Shown here in pieces: positions 1-8,624 of a stretch of 64,000 nt of DNA; positions within the stretch are counted from its first letter, which is position 1, and each line of letters opens with the position of its first letter. This DNA is from Streptomyces sp. Go-475 (GTDB lineage: Bacteria; Actinomycetota; Actinomycetes; Streptomycetales; Streptomycetaceae). The DNA is taken from NCBI RefSeq assembly GCF_003330845.1, contig NZ_CP026121.1, positions 6,057,501 to 6,121,500 of the forward strand, in the 5' to 3' direction. Under the pieces are notes generated by a model that was not told the origin of the DNA, did not search any database, and was given only the letters and a program-made list of their open reading frames with translations. A program made the position numbers and the translations under genes.

Positions 1-729
1 GAGTGGGACGTCCCGTTCTGGTCGCCCGCCGCGAAGGTCGCCCATGAGCTGGGCATCGACCGCGCGCACTGCTTCGAGGTCACCAACTTCTGCAACGCCG
101 GCTCGGTGGCGCTCCGGGTGGCCCTGGACGGGGCCGGCCCGGGCCCGGGCGAGTACGCCCTGGTGCTCGTCGCCGACCGGCTCAGCCGGATGGTGGACCG
201 CACCGACCCGGGTTCCCGGGCGCTGTTCAACTTCGGGGACGCCGCGGCGGCGATGCTCGTCACCGCCGACGGCCCCCGGTCGTTCGAACTGCTGCACTCG
301 GCCATGCGCACCGATCCCGGCTGGGTGGACTACTACGCGGGGGAGTGGCGGCAGGGCCGGGTCAGGATCCGCCGGGAGCCGCACCGGCCGGGGCTGTCCG
401 AGGCGTACGTCGCCAACTTCTCGGCGCTGCTCCAGGAGACCCTGGCGGCGCTCGGCCGGACTCCCGACGACATCGACCACTTCCTGATCAACCAGGGCGA
501 CCGGCGGATGCACGAACGGCTCCTGGACACCATCGGGATCCCGGCCGGGCGCAGCGTCTTCAACTACGACCGGCTCGGCCACATGGGCGGCGCCGACACC
601 CTCATCGCCCTGCGGGAACTGGCGGACGAGCGGCGGCTGCGCAGCGGGGACCTGGTCGTGCTGGCGACCAGCGCCATGGGGTTCAGCTGGGGCATCACGG
701 CCTTGGAATACCGGGGGATTCAAGGATGA
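1..729 (+). CDS. 3-oxoacyl-ACP synthase III-like protein (5' end outside window)
   Basis: The frame is open from base 1, so only the C-terminal 242 residues are visible. The thiolase-fold layout follows FabH: a candidate nucleophile Cys in NFCNAGSVAL (codon at 91-93), a FNFGDAAAAML segment, and the C-terminal half IDHFLINQGDRRM then LGHMGGADTLIAL then SAMGFSWG. By eye, the FabH His of PHQAN is replaced by Asn (INQGD) and the later Asn of GNTSAAS by His (GHMGGAD), so this is probably not a housekeeping FabH but a condensing or acyl-transferring enzyme of a specialised pathway. Its stop overlaps the next ATG (ATGA). Family assignment is solid; substrate is unknown. Confidence 0.8.
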   Translation, partial: EWDVPFWSPAAKVAHELGIDRAHCFEVTNFCNAGSVALRVALDGAGPGPGEYALVLVADRLSRMVDRTDPGSRALFNFGDAAAAMLVTADGPRSFELLHSAMRTDPGWVDYYAGEWRQGRVRIRREPHRPGLSEAYVANFSALLQETLAALGRTPDDIDHFLINQGDRRMHERLLDTIGIPAGRSVFNYDRLGHMGGADTLIALRELADERRLRSGDLVVLATSAMGFSWGITALEYRGIQG

Positions 730-2093
730 GGATTCTCGTCATACACCAGGTTCCGTACCGCAAGATCGACTACCACCGCGGTATCGACCACGACCTTCAC
801 GAGGTCACGTACATCGGCCAGCCGCACCGCATGGCCGACCTGCCCGCCGAACTCAGGTGCCGCAGGCTCGTGCTCGACGAGGGCGAAGACCTCCTGGACG
901 GCATCCTCGCCCGCACCTCGCGCGCCGACGGCTACGAGAAGGTGCTCTCCCTCTCGGAGTTCGCCATGTTCGAGGCCCGGCGCGTACGGGAGCACCTCGG
1001 GCTGCCGGGCCCGGACCTCGCGCAGGTGGAACGGGTGCGCGACAAGGTCAGCATGAAGGCCGCCCTGGCCGGCTCGGGCATCCGGTACCCGCGGTTCGTC
1101 GCGGCCCCGCCCGCCTGCGGCCCGCTGCCCTGGTCCGGGCGGACCGTCGTCAAGCCCCGGCAGGGCGCCTCCAGCGAGGGCGTCGCCGTGTACGCGACCG
1201 CCAGGGAGGCCCTGAGCGCCTACCGCCGGCTGGACAACCCGCGCGAACACCAGCTGGAGGAGTACGTCGAGGGCGACATCCTGCACGCCGACGGGCTGGT
1301 CAGCGACGGCGAGCTGGTGCACCTCGTGGTGAGCCGGTACATCACCAAGCCGGTGGACTTCGTCACCGGCACACCGCTGGGCTCGTACCAACTGCCGTAC
1401 GACGAGACGCACTTCGCCTTCGCCGCCCGGGTCGTCAAGGCGCTCGGCATCACCGAGGGGTGCCTGCACCTGGAGATGTTCGAGACCCCCGAGGGGGACC
1501 TGGTCTTCCTGGAGGTCGCCAACCGGGTCGGCGGCGCCGGGGTCATCACCGCGCACGAACGGCACAGCGGCGTCCATCTGCCCACGCACGAGATCGCCGT
1601 CCGGCTGGGGCTCCCCCGGCCCGAGCCGTCCGGGGCGACCGGGCGCCACCACGCGTGGCTGGTGTTCCCCGGGCACCATCTGCCGCCGGGCACGACGGTC
1701 GACGTCACCGTGCCCGACCACCTGGCGCACCACCCGTGCGTCGACCGGCTGCACCGACTCGGCCCGACCGAGCCGCTGCCGGACCACGTCACCTACCAGG
1801 AGTGGCTGGTACCGGTGTTCGTGGAGGCCTCCCACCGGGACTCGGAGGTGCTGGGCGACTTCCTGCGGGAGTGCGTCCGCGCCATCACGGTGAAGCCGAC
1901 CGCTGCGGCGGCGGCCGCGCCGGAGGTGGGGCTTGCTGCGTCTGCGGTGGCCCTGCCGGGTGCGGGTCTGTCCGCTTCCGCGGCGGCTCCCGGTCCGGTG
2001 GAGCTTTCCGCTGCTGCGGCGGTCCCCGCGTCCATGGATCTGGCCGCCTCCGCAGAGCCCTCCGCCACCGCCGAGCTGAGGAACGTCTCATGA
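726..2093 (+). CDS. ATP-grasp ligase with Ala-rich C-terminal tail
   Basis: A 455-aa protein starting at the ATG that overlaps the upstream stop. The ATP-grasp fold is visible: TVVKPRQGASSEGVAVY (ATP-binding Lys and loop, about residues 138-154), QLEEYVEGDI, and the metal-binding LEMFETPEGD ... FLEVANRVGG (Glu-x-Asn). Such enzymes make acyl-phosphate intermediates and join carboxylates to amines or thiols, often amino-acid or peptide bonds in small-molecule pathways. From about residue 390 there is a low-complexity Ala/Ser/Pro tail of loosely repeated units of about 13 residues, with unusual T-ending codons (GCT, CTT, TCT). The tail is not needed for the fold. Substrates are unknown. Confidence 0.85.
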   Translation: MRILVIHQVPYRKIDYHRGIDHDLHEVTYIGQPHRMADLPAELRCRRLVLDEGEDLLDGILARTSRADGYEKVLSLSEFAMFEARRVREHLGLPGPDLAQVERVRDKVSMKAALAGSGIRYPRFVAAPPACGPLPWSGRTVVKPRQGASSEGVAVYATAREALSAYRRLDNPREHQLEEYVEGDILHADGLVSDGELVHLVVSRYITKPVDFVTGTPLGSYQLPYDETHFAFAARVVKALGITEGCLHLEMFETPEGDLVFLEVANRVGGAGVITAHERHSGVHLPTHEIAVRLGLPRPEPSGATGRHHAWLVFPGHHLPPGTTVDVTVPDHLAHHPCVDRLHRLGPTEPLPDHVTYQEWLVPVFVEASHRDSEVLGDFLRECVRAITVKPTAAAAAAPEVGLAASAVALPGAGLSASAAAPGPVELSAAAAVPASMDLAASAEPSATAELRNVS

Positions 2094-4096
2094 GGTACTA
2101 CCCCACCGATCTGCTGCTGGCGGTCGAGGACGCCGAGCGGGCGCTGGCCGAGCCGGAGTCCGGGCTCGCCCGGCTGCTTCGCGAGGCCGGGCTGTCCGCC
2201 CTGGCCGGGCTGTTCGCCGGTGCCGCCGTCACCGAGGGACTGGACAGGCTCCTCGGGGGCCTCGGCCAGTTCCCCTGGCAGCCGGCGGTCGACAGCGACG
2301 ACGTCTACCTGATCTCGCCGGCCGGTGTGGTCGTCCTCGACGACCACCGGCCCGGCAACACCCTGCGCGGGCTGCTGCTCGCCTGGGCCGTGGGCAACGA
2401 GGTCGTCGTCCGCACCGTCCGGGAGTCCTTCTGGACCGCGCTCGCCGGCCGGCTGCGCGCCTTCGGCCATCCCCTTCCGCCGCTGCGGGCGACCGCCCCG
2501 GACGCCCCCGTCCCGGCCGGGGCACGGCCGGTCGCCGTACCCGACGTCGTACCGGTCCTGCGCACGGGCACGCCCGACACCCGTCCCGAGGCCGCCCTCG
2601 GCCTGGCCGCCCTCGACCCGGCCCCCTTCGACCCGGCCGTCTTCGCCGAGCCCGTCTCCGGCTCGCCGTCCGGCGACACCGAGGACATCCTGATCGTCCT
2701 GGGGGCGCGGGAGGCCGCCGACCCGGCCGGGCTGGTGGGCGACGTGCCCGGTGAGGACTGCCGGGCTCCCTGGCCGCACCGGCTCCTGCGGCGCGAGCAC
2801 CTGCGCGGCACGACCCTGTCCGCGGCCCGGAGCGCCGACCGGGCGCGGGAGGCCGACCGGGTGGGGGCCCGGCTGCGCTACCTCGTCGGGCAGGCCCGCC
2901 GCACCCCGTTCTACCGGGACCTGCCGGCCGTGACCGGTCTGGACGACCTCGGCCGGCTGCCCGTCCTGGAGAAGGCGGCGCTCGAGGCGAACTCCCTGCC
3001 GGGCAGCCGCGGCATGTCCACCGACCGGCCGCGCACGGGCGAGGTGCTGCGCAGCGGCGCCAGCACCGGCGCCCCCCGCTACATCGTGTACTCCCGCACC
3101 GACTGGGAGAACATGATCCGCGAGGCCATCCCCCTCTTCCGCACCCTCGGCCTGGAGAACGGCGACCGGCTGATCAACACCCTGTACGGCGGCGGCCTGT
3201 ACGGCGGTCTGAGCACCACCCTGTGCGAGCTGTCCCGGATGCCCCTGGAGTGCTACTCCACCGCGCAGGCCATCTCCGTGGACGACCTGCTCATGCTCTG
3301 CGAGAGCTTCGAGGCGAACGCCCTGCTGGGCCTGCCCGTGCTGATCATGCCGCTGCTGCGCGAGGCGAAGCAGCGCCGGCCCGGCCTGCGCCTGGAGAAG
3401 GTCGTCTACGGCGGTACGCCCATGACCGAGACCGACAAGGACTGGCTGCGCGAGGAGCTCGGCGCCCGGGTCGTCACCAGCATCCTGGCCGCCAACGACG
3501 GTGCCCAACTGGGCTACCAGTGCGCGCGGATGGGCGGGACGCTGCACCACGCCTGCCCGGACTACAACCTCATCGAGGTCGTCGACGAGAACCTCGTCCC
3601 CGTCCCGGAGGGCGAACCCGGCGAACTGCTGATCACCAGCCTGCAGAAGTTCGAGGGCCCGCTGATCCGCTACCGCATCGGCGACCTGGGCCGGGTCTTC
3701 CAGTACGACTGCCCGTGCGGGGTGTCCGGGCCCGTCCTGGAATACCTGGGCCGCGCCGACGGACAGGTCAAGGTCAAGGGCGCCACCGTCACCCACGCCG
3801 AGATGCTCGCGGCCCTGGAGGTGTTCCGGGTCTCCCAGCTCCAGGTCGAGATCGTCTCCGTGGACGGCAGGGAGACCGTGATCGCCCGGGTCGAGTCGCC
3901 CCTGGCCCTGGACGCCGGGGAGGTCCGCGACCACCTTGCGCGGCAGTTCAAGACCCTCGACCAGGAGCACCTGTTCAACGACGCCCTCGACGTCTTCGAG
4001 CTGGTCGTCGAGTGCCACCCCGAAGGCGGCCTCACCCGCAACGCCACCAGCGGCAAGATCAAGCCCGTCATCGACCGCCGCCTGGTGGACGCATGA
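2090..4096 (+). CDS. LuxC-like N-terminus fused to PaaK/LuxE-type adenylate-forming domain
   Basis: A 668-aa protein whose ATG overlaps the preceding stop. Residues of about 1-220 resemble the NAD-binding half of LuxC-type acyl-CoA reductases/aldehyde dehydrogenases (VYLISPAGVVVL, then HRPGNTLRGLLLAWAVGNEV, compare the LuxC CPGN region). I see no obvious catalytic Cys half. Residues from about 260 to the end are PaaK-like: RLRYLVGQARRTPFYRDL, P-loop-like LRSGASTGAPRYIVYS, VVYGGTPMTETDKDWL, LIRYRIGDLG and YLGRADGQVKVKG. This domain should activate a carboxylic acid as its adenylate for CoA, protein or amine transfer. Pairing reductase-like and LuxE-like parts suggests carboxylate activation or reduction. 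The split into domains is by eye. Confidence 0.75.
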   Translation: MRYYPTDLLLAVEDAERALAEPESGLARLLREAGLSALAGLFAGAAVTEGLDRLLGGLGQFPWQPAVDSDDVYLISPAGVVVLDDHRPGNTLRGLLLAWAVGNEVVVRTVRESFWTALAGRLRAFGHPLPPLRATAPDAPVPAGARPVAVPDVVPVLRTGTPDTRPEAALGLAALDPAPFDPAVFAEPVSGSPSGDTEDILIVLGAREAADPAGLVGDVPGEDCRAPWPHRLLRREHLRGTTLSAARSADRAREADRVGARLRYLVGQARRTPFYRDLPAVTGLDDLGRLPVLEKAALEANSLPGSRGMSTDRPRTGEVLRSGASTGAPRYIVYSRTDWENMIREAIPLFRTLGLENGDRLINTLYGGGLYGGLSTTLCELSRMPLECYSTAQAISVDDLLMLCESFEANALLGLPVLIMPLLREAKQRRPGLRLEKVVYGGTPMTETDKDWLREELGARVVTSILAANDGAQLGYQCARMGGTLHHACPDYNLIEVVDENLVPVPEGEPGELLITSLQKFEGPLIRYRIGDLGRVFQYDCPCGVSGPVLEYLGRADGQVKVKGATVTHAEMLAALEVFRVSQLQVEIVSVDGRETVIARVESPLALDAGEVRDHLARQFKTLDQEHLFNDALDVFELVVECHPEGGLTRNATSGKIKPVIDRRLVDA

Positions 4097-7000
4097 CGGA
4101 CGACACCGCCCTCACCCCGGCCCCCGAGCCGTATCTCGGCCATCCGCACCTCGCCGGGGACCTCGTCACCTTCGTCGCCGACGGCGACGTCTGGCTGGCC
4201 CCGCTCGCGGACGCCACCGGGACGACCGCGGTCGCCCGGCGCGTCACCACCGGCGCCGCGTCCGCCGCACACCCCCGGCTCAGCCCCGACGCCCGGCGCG
4301 TGGCCTGGACGGCGGACCACGACCTGCACACGGCCGTGGTGGCCGGGCCGGACCTGCCCGGATCCGAGCCGTACCGACGCCTGACCCACTGGGGCGACGC
4401 CGACTGCGCCGTACGGGGCTGGCTGTCCCCGACCGAGGTACTGGCCGTCAGGAGCAGCCCCGGACACGGCAAGTGGCGCACCCGCGCCTGGGCCGTGCCG
4501 CTGGACCGCCCCGCGCGCTGCCTGCCGTACGGCCCCGCCGACGAGGTCGCGCACGGGCCGGACGGCGCGGTCCTGCTGGGCACACCCGTCTTCCGGGACC
4601 CCGCCTGCTGGAAGCGGTACGGCGGCGGCATGGGCGGCCGGATCTGGTACGCGCCGGACGGTGCCGAGTTCACCCGGATCCTCGCGGACGTCGGCGGACA
4701 CCTCGTCAACCCCATGTGGGTGGACGGGCGTATCGCCTTCCTCTCCGACCACGAGGGCACCGGCGCCCTGTACTCCACCGCGCGGGACGGCTCCGGGCTG
4801 CGCCGGCACACGCCGACGACGGGCCACTACGCCCGCCACGCGACGACCGACGGCAGCCGGGTCGTCTACGCCGCCGGCGGCGACCTGTGGCTGCTGCCGT
4901 CGCTCGACGCCGCGCCCGTACGCCTGCGCATCACGCTCGGCGCCCTGCGCGCCGGACGGCTGCCGTTCCAGGTCACCGGCGAACAGGCGCTGGGCGACTT
5001 CGCCCTGGACGCCGCCGGGGACACCCTCGCCGTCGAGGTGCGCGGCACCGTCCACCTGCTGTCGGCCACGAGCGGCGTGCCCCGCACCCTGCTCGACGAC
5101 CCCGGGGTGCGCCGGCGGCTGCCCGTCGCGCTGCCCTCGGACGGCGGCGTCGTCTGCGTGAGCGACGCCGGCGGCGAGGACGGCCTGGAGATCGCCCGGC
5201 CGGACGCCGCCGGCCCCCGCCGGATCGGGCACGGCGAGTTCGGCCGGGTGACCGCGCTGGCCGCCGCGCCGGACGGCGGGAGCTGCGCGGTGGCCTGCGA
5301 CGACGGACGCCTGCTCGTCGTCGACCTGGAGTCCGGCAAGACCACCGAGATCGCCCGCAGCGCCCACCGCGAGGTGCGCGGACCGGCCTTCTCCCCGGAC
5401 TCCCGCCATCTCGCGTGGGCGGAGCTGTACCGCCCGTCGGACGGGTCGACCCCGGCGGAGGGGTCGCACATCCGCCTCGCCCGGCTGTCCGACGGCCGGA
5501 TCACCGACGTCACCGCCCCGCGCTTCAACGACACCGACCCGGTCTTCACCCGGGACGGCAGGTTCCTGGCGTTCCTGTCCAACCGCACCTTCGACCCCGT
5601 CTACGACCAGCACAGCTTCGACCTCGGCTTCCTGCCCGGCGTCCGCCCCTACCTGGTGGCGCTCGCGGTCGGCACCCCCTCGCCGTTCGGCCCCGGGCAC
5701 GGGCCCGGGCCGGCGCGGCCGCACGGCGGGGACGACGACCCGGCCGCGACGACCGTGGACTTCGAGGGCCTCGCCGACCGGATCGTCCCGGTGCCGGTCG
5801 GTCCCGGCCTGCGCACCGGCCTGACCGCGGTCGCCGGCGGTCTGGCGTGGCTGCGCCACCCCCTGGCCGGCAACCTCGGCGAGGCGGCGGCCGAGCCGGA
5901 CGGCACCGGAACCCGCCTGGAGCACTACGACCTGACGTCCCGTCAGTGCGGCACGCTCGCCGGGGACGCCGACCGGTACGCCGTCTCCGGCGACGGACTG
6001 CGCCTCGCCGTACGGGTCGCGGACCGCCTCCTGGCCGGGCCCGCGGCTCCGGGCGGCGCGCGGACGCCGGTGCCGGTCGGCCGGATCCGCGTCACCGTCG
6101 ATCCCGTGGCCGAGCGCCGGCAGATGTTCGACGAGGCCTGGCGGCTCATGCGGGACGGCTTCTGGCGTGCCGACCTCGCCGGGACCGACTGGGCCGGGCA
6201 CCGCGAGCGCTACGCCGCGCTGGCGGACCGGGCCGGCACCCAGGCCGAACTCGCCGATGTCCTCTGGGAACTCCACGGCGAACTGGGCGCCTCGCACGCC
6301 TACGTACGGCCGCCCGCCCCGGCACCGGCCACCCCCGCGCCGGGGCTGCTCGGCGCCGACCTGTCGCCGGACGGCGACGGCGCCTGGCGCATCGACCGGA
6401 TCCTGCCGGGGGAGTCCTCGGCGCCCGCGGCCCGCTCGCCGCTGGCCGAACCCGGGGTGGACGCGCGGACCGGAGACCGGATCGTCGCGGTGCACGGCAG
6501 GCCCGTGGACCCGGTGCACGGACCCGCCGCGGCCCTCGCCGGCCGGGCCGGAGAGCCCGTGCTCCTGACCCTGCGCCGCGCCGGCCGCGACCACGACGTC
6601 GTGGTCGTGCCCCTCGCCTCGGACGCCGAGCTGCGCTACCACGACCTGGTGCGCGGGCGCCGGGCCACGGTCCGCGAGCGCTCCGGCGGCCGGCTCGGCT
6701 ATCTGCACCTGCCGGACATGATGTCCGCCGGCTGGGCGGCGCTCCACCGGGACCTCGGACCGGAACTCGCCCGCGACGGGCTGCTCGTGGACCTGCGCGG
6801 CAACACCGGCGGCCACATCTCGCCGCTGCTGCTGGAGAAACTCGGCCGCCGGATCAGCGGCTGGGACGTGTCCCGCCGCTGCGGCCCCGCTCCCTACCCG
6901 CAGGAGGCGCCGCGCGGCCCGGTCGTCGTCCTCGCCGACGAACGGACCGGCTCCGACGCCGAGATGGCCGTCCACGCCGTACGCCACCACGGCATCGGCC

Positions 7001-7272
7001 GGGTGGTCGGCACCCGCACCTGGGGCGGGGCGCTCGGCATGGACGACCCCGGCGTCCTCGTCGACGGCACCCTCGTCACCCAGCCGAAGCACGCGTTCTG
7101 GTTCGACGGGCCCGGCTGGGGACTGGAGAACCGGGGCGTGGACCCCGACGTCGAGGTCGCGATCGCGCCCCAGGACTGGGCGGCGGGCCGCGACCCGCAA
7201 CTGGAGGCGGCCGTGCGCGAGGCCCTCTCCGCGCTGCGCCTCACCCCCGCGGCGGTGCCTCCCGCCCACTGA
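4093..7272 (+). CDS. Tricorn-type serine protease (S41B) with beta-propeller and PDZ
   Basis: A 1059-aa protein coupled by ATGA to the preceding gene. The N-terminal half has repeated beta-propeller/WD-like blades (for example LSPDARRVAWTAD, FSPDSRHLAWAE, FTRDGRFLAFLSN). Next come a core domain, a PDZ-like segment (about 750-850) and the S41 catalytic domain. The tricorn tetrad is complete: Ser734-His735 (LGASHAYV), Ser954 (TGSDAEMAVHAV) and Glu1012 (GWGLENRGVDPD). Each lies exactly 11 residues before the Thermoplasma tricorn numbering I remember (745/746/965/1023). There is no signal peptide, so it is probably cytosolic. Tricorn degrades peptides released by the proteasome. Inside this operon it may instead trim or release a peptide product, or provide resistance; that is inference. 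Confidence 0.9.
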   Translation: MTDDTALTPAPEPYLGHPHLAGDLVTFVADGDVWLAPLADATGTTAVARRVTTGAASAAHPRLSPDARRVAWTADHDLHTAVVAGPDLPGSEPYRRLTHWGDADCAVRGWLSPTEVLAVRSSPGHGKWRTRAWAVPLDRPARCLPYGPADEVAHGPDGAVLLGTPVFRDPACWKRYGGGMGGRIWYAPDGAEFTRILADVGGHLVNPMWVDGRIAFLSDHEGTGALYSTARDGSGLRRHTPTTGHYARHATTDGSRVVYAAGGDLWLLPSLDAAPVRLRITLGALRAGRLPFQVTGEQALGDFALDAAGDTLAVEVRGTVHLLSATSGVPRTLLDDPGVRRRLPVALPSDGGVVCVSDAGGEDGLEIARPDAAGPRRIGHGEFGRVTALAAAPDGGSCAVACDDGRLLVVDLESGKTTEIARSAHREVRGPAFSPDSRHLAWAELYRPSDGSTPAEGSHIRLARLSDGRITDVTAPRFNDTDPVFTRDGRFLAFLSNRTFDPVYDQHSFDLGFLPGVRPYLVALAVGTPSPFGPGHGPGPARPHGGDDDPAATTVDFEGLADRIVPVPVGPGLRTGLTAVAGGLAWLRHPLAGNLGEAAAEPDGTGTRLEHYDLTSRQCGTLAGDADRYAVSGDGLRLAVRVADRLLAGPAAPGGARTPVPVGRIRVTVDPVAERRQMFDEAWRLMRDGFWRADLAGTDWAGHRERYAALADRAGTQAELADVLWELHGELGASHAYVRPPAPAPATPAPGLLGADLSPDGDGAWRIDRILPGESSAPAARSPLAEPGVDARTGDRIVAVHGRPVDPVHGPAAALAGRAGEPVLLTLRRAGRDHDVVVVPLASDAELRYHDLVRGRRATVRERSGGRLGYLHLPDMMSAGWAALHRDLGPELARDGLLVDLRGNTGGHISPLLLEKLGRRISGWDVSRRCGPAPYPQEAPRGPVVVLADERTGSDAEMAVHAVRHHGIGRVVGTRTWGGALGMDDPGVLVDGTLVTQPKHAFWFDGPGWGLENRGVDPDVEVAIAPQDWAAGRDPQLEAAVREALSALRLTPAAVPPAH

Positions 7273-7336
7273 TCCCCGGCCTCCGCACGCCGACCGTCCC
7301 CGAGCCCTCCCCGAGATTCCGAGACAAGGAAGAACC

Positions 7337-8602
7337 ATGACGACCGCAGTGACCACACAGACGCAGGAGACCCCACCACAGAGTCTCTGGCGTCACCGTG
7401 ACTTCATGCTCCTCTGGAGCGGACAGACCGTCAGCGAGGTGGGCTCCAACATCACCCAGCTGACGCTTCCCCTGGTGGCGCTGCTCATGCTCGACGCCAC
7501 CACCTTCGAGGTCGGTCTGCTCACCGCGGCGACGACCCTGCCCTTCCTGCTGGTGGCCCTGCCCGCCGGGCCCGTGGTCGACCGGGTCATGAAGCGGCGC
7601 CTGATGGTGTGGTGCGACCTCGGCCGCATGGTGCTGGCCGGCTCCATCCCGGTCGCCGCGGTGCTCGGCGTCCTGACCCTCGTCCAGCTCTACCTCGTGG
7701 CCCTCGCCATGGGCGTGCTGTCCGTCTTCTTCGCGATCGCCTACCAGAGCTACCTGCCCTCGCTCGTCGGCAAGGACCAGCTCGTCGACGCCAACGGCAA
7801 GCTCGGCGCCACCCAGTCCTTCGCGCAGCTCACCGGATCGAGTTTCGGCGGCGCCCTGGTCACCCTGCTCGGCGCCGCCAAGGCCATGGCCGCGGACGCC
7901 GTGTCGTTCGGCGTCTCCGCGCTCACCCTGGTGCTGATCCGCACGCCCGAACCGACCCCGGAGCGCCCCGCCGAGAAGCGCCGGCTGCGCACCGAGATCG
8001 CCGAGGGCCTGCGCTTCGTCGTCGGCCACCCGATCCTGCGCAAGCTCGTCGCGTCCACCGCCGTCTCGAACTTCTTCGGCACGATCGTGCTCAGCCTCCA
8101 GACCGTCTACCTGGTCCGCGAGCTGAAGGCCGAACCGTGGGTGATCGGCCTGGTGATGGGCGGCTCGGCGGTGGGCGGCCTGGCCGGCGGCCTGATCGCC
8201 AACTGGGTCGGCAAGAAGATCGGCACCGCCCGGATGATCTGGCTCCCCGCGCTGTGCTTCGGCTGGGCCGGACTGCTCATCCCGGCGGCACAGCCGGGCT
8301 GGTCGACCGTCCTGGTGGCCGTCGGCATGACGATGCTCATGGTCATCTTCGTGCTCTACAACAGCTCCCAGGTCTCCTACCGGCAGACCATCACCCCGCC
8401 GGAGCTGCTCGGGCGCATGAACGCCTCGGTGCGCTGGATCATGTGGGGCACCATGCCGCTCGGTGCCCTGGCCGGCGGCGCGCTCGGCACGTACGTCGGC
8501 GTCCGTCCGATGCTGACGGTCTCGGCCCTCGGCGACTGGCTGGCCGTCCTGTTCATCGTCTTCTCCCCGCTGCGCAAGCTCCGGGACGTGCCCAAGGAGT
8601 AG
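7337..8602 (+). CDS. MFS efflux transporter (MFS_3 type)
   Basis: A 421-aa protein with about 12 hydrophobic segments. The first membrane segment follows LWRHRDFMLLWSGQTVSEVGSNI, a signature of the MFS_3/EntS-like exporter group that includes macrolide and siderophore exporters. The start ATG has an AAGGAAG ribosome binding site. It sits 64 bp after the tricorn-like gene in the same orientation, so it probably exports the product of the upstream enzymes or gives self-resistance. The transported compound cannot be inferred. Confidence 0.85.
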   Translation: MTTAVTTQTQETPPQSLWRHRDFMLLWSGQTVSEVGSNITQLTLPLVALLMLDATTFEVGLLTAATTLPFLLVALPAGPVVDRVMKRRLMVWCDLGRMVLAGSIPVAAVLGVLTLVQLYLVALAMGVLSVFFAIAYQSYLPSLVGKDQLVDANGKLGATQSFAQLTGSSFGGALVTLLGAAKAMAADAVSFGVSALTLVLIRTPEPTPERPAEKRRLRTEIAEGLRFVVGHPILRKLVASTAVSNFFGTIVLSLQTVYLVRELKAEPWVIGLVMGGSAVGGLAGGLIANWVGKKIGTARMIWLPALCFGWAGLLIPAAQPGWSTVLVAVGMTMLMVIFVLYNSSQVSYRQTITPPELLGRMNASVRWIMWGTMPLGALAGGALGTYVGVRPMLTVSALGDWLAVLFIVFSPLRKLRDVPKE

Positions 8603-8624
8603 CCCGGAGAGGAGGGAACGGGCG

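Noticed and set aside
1793..7356. Very long minus-strand open frames (1793-4018, 3670-7356) opposite the biosynthetic operon
   Set aside because: They are antisense shadows produced by high G/C at third positions. Their residue composition is Gly/Ala/Arg/Val-rich with no domains, and the plus strand has clear conserved motifs.
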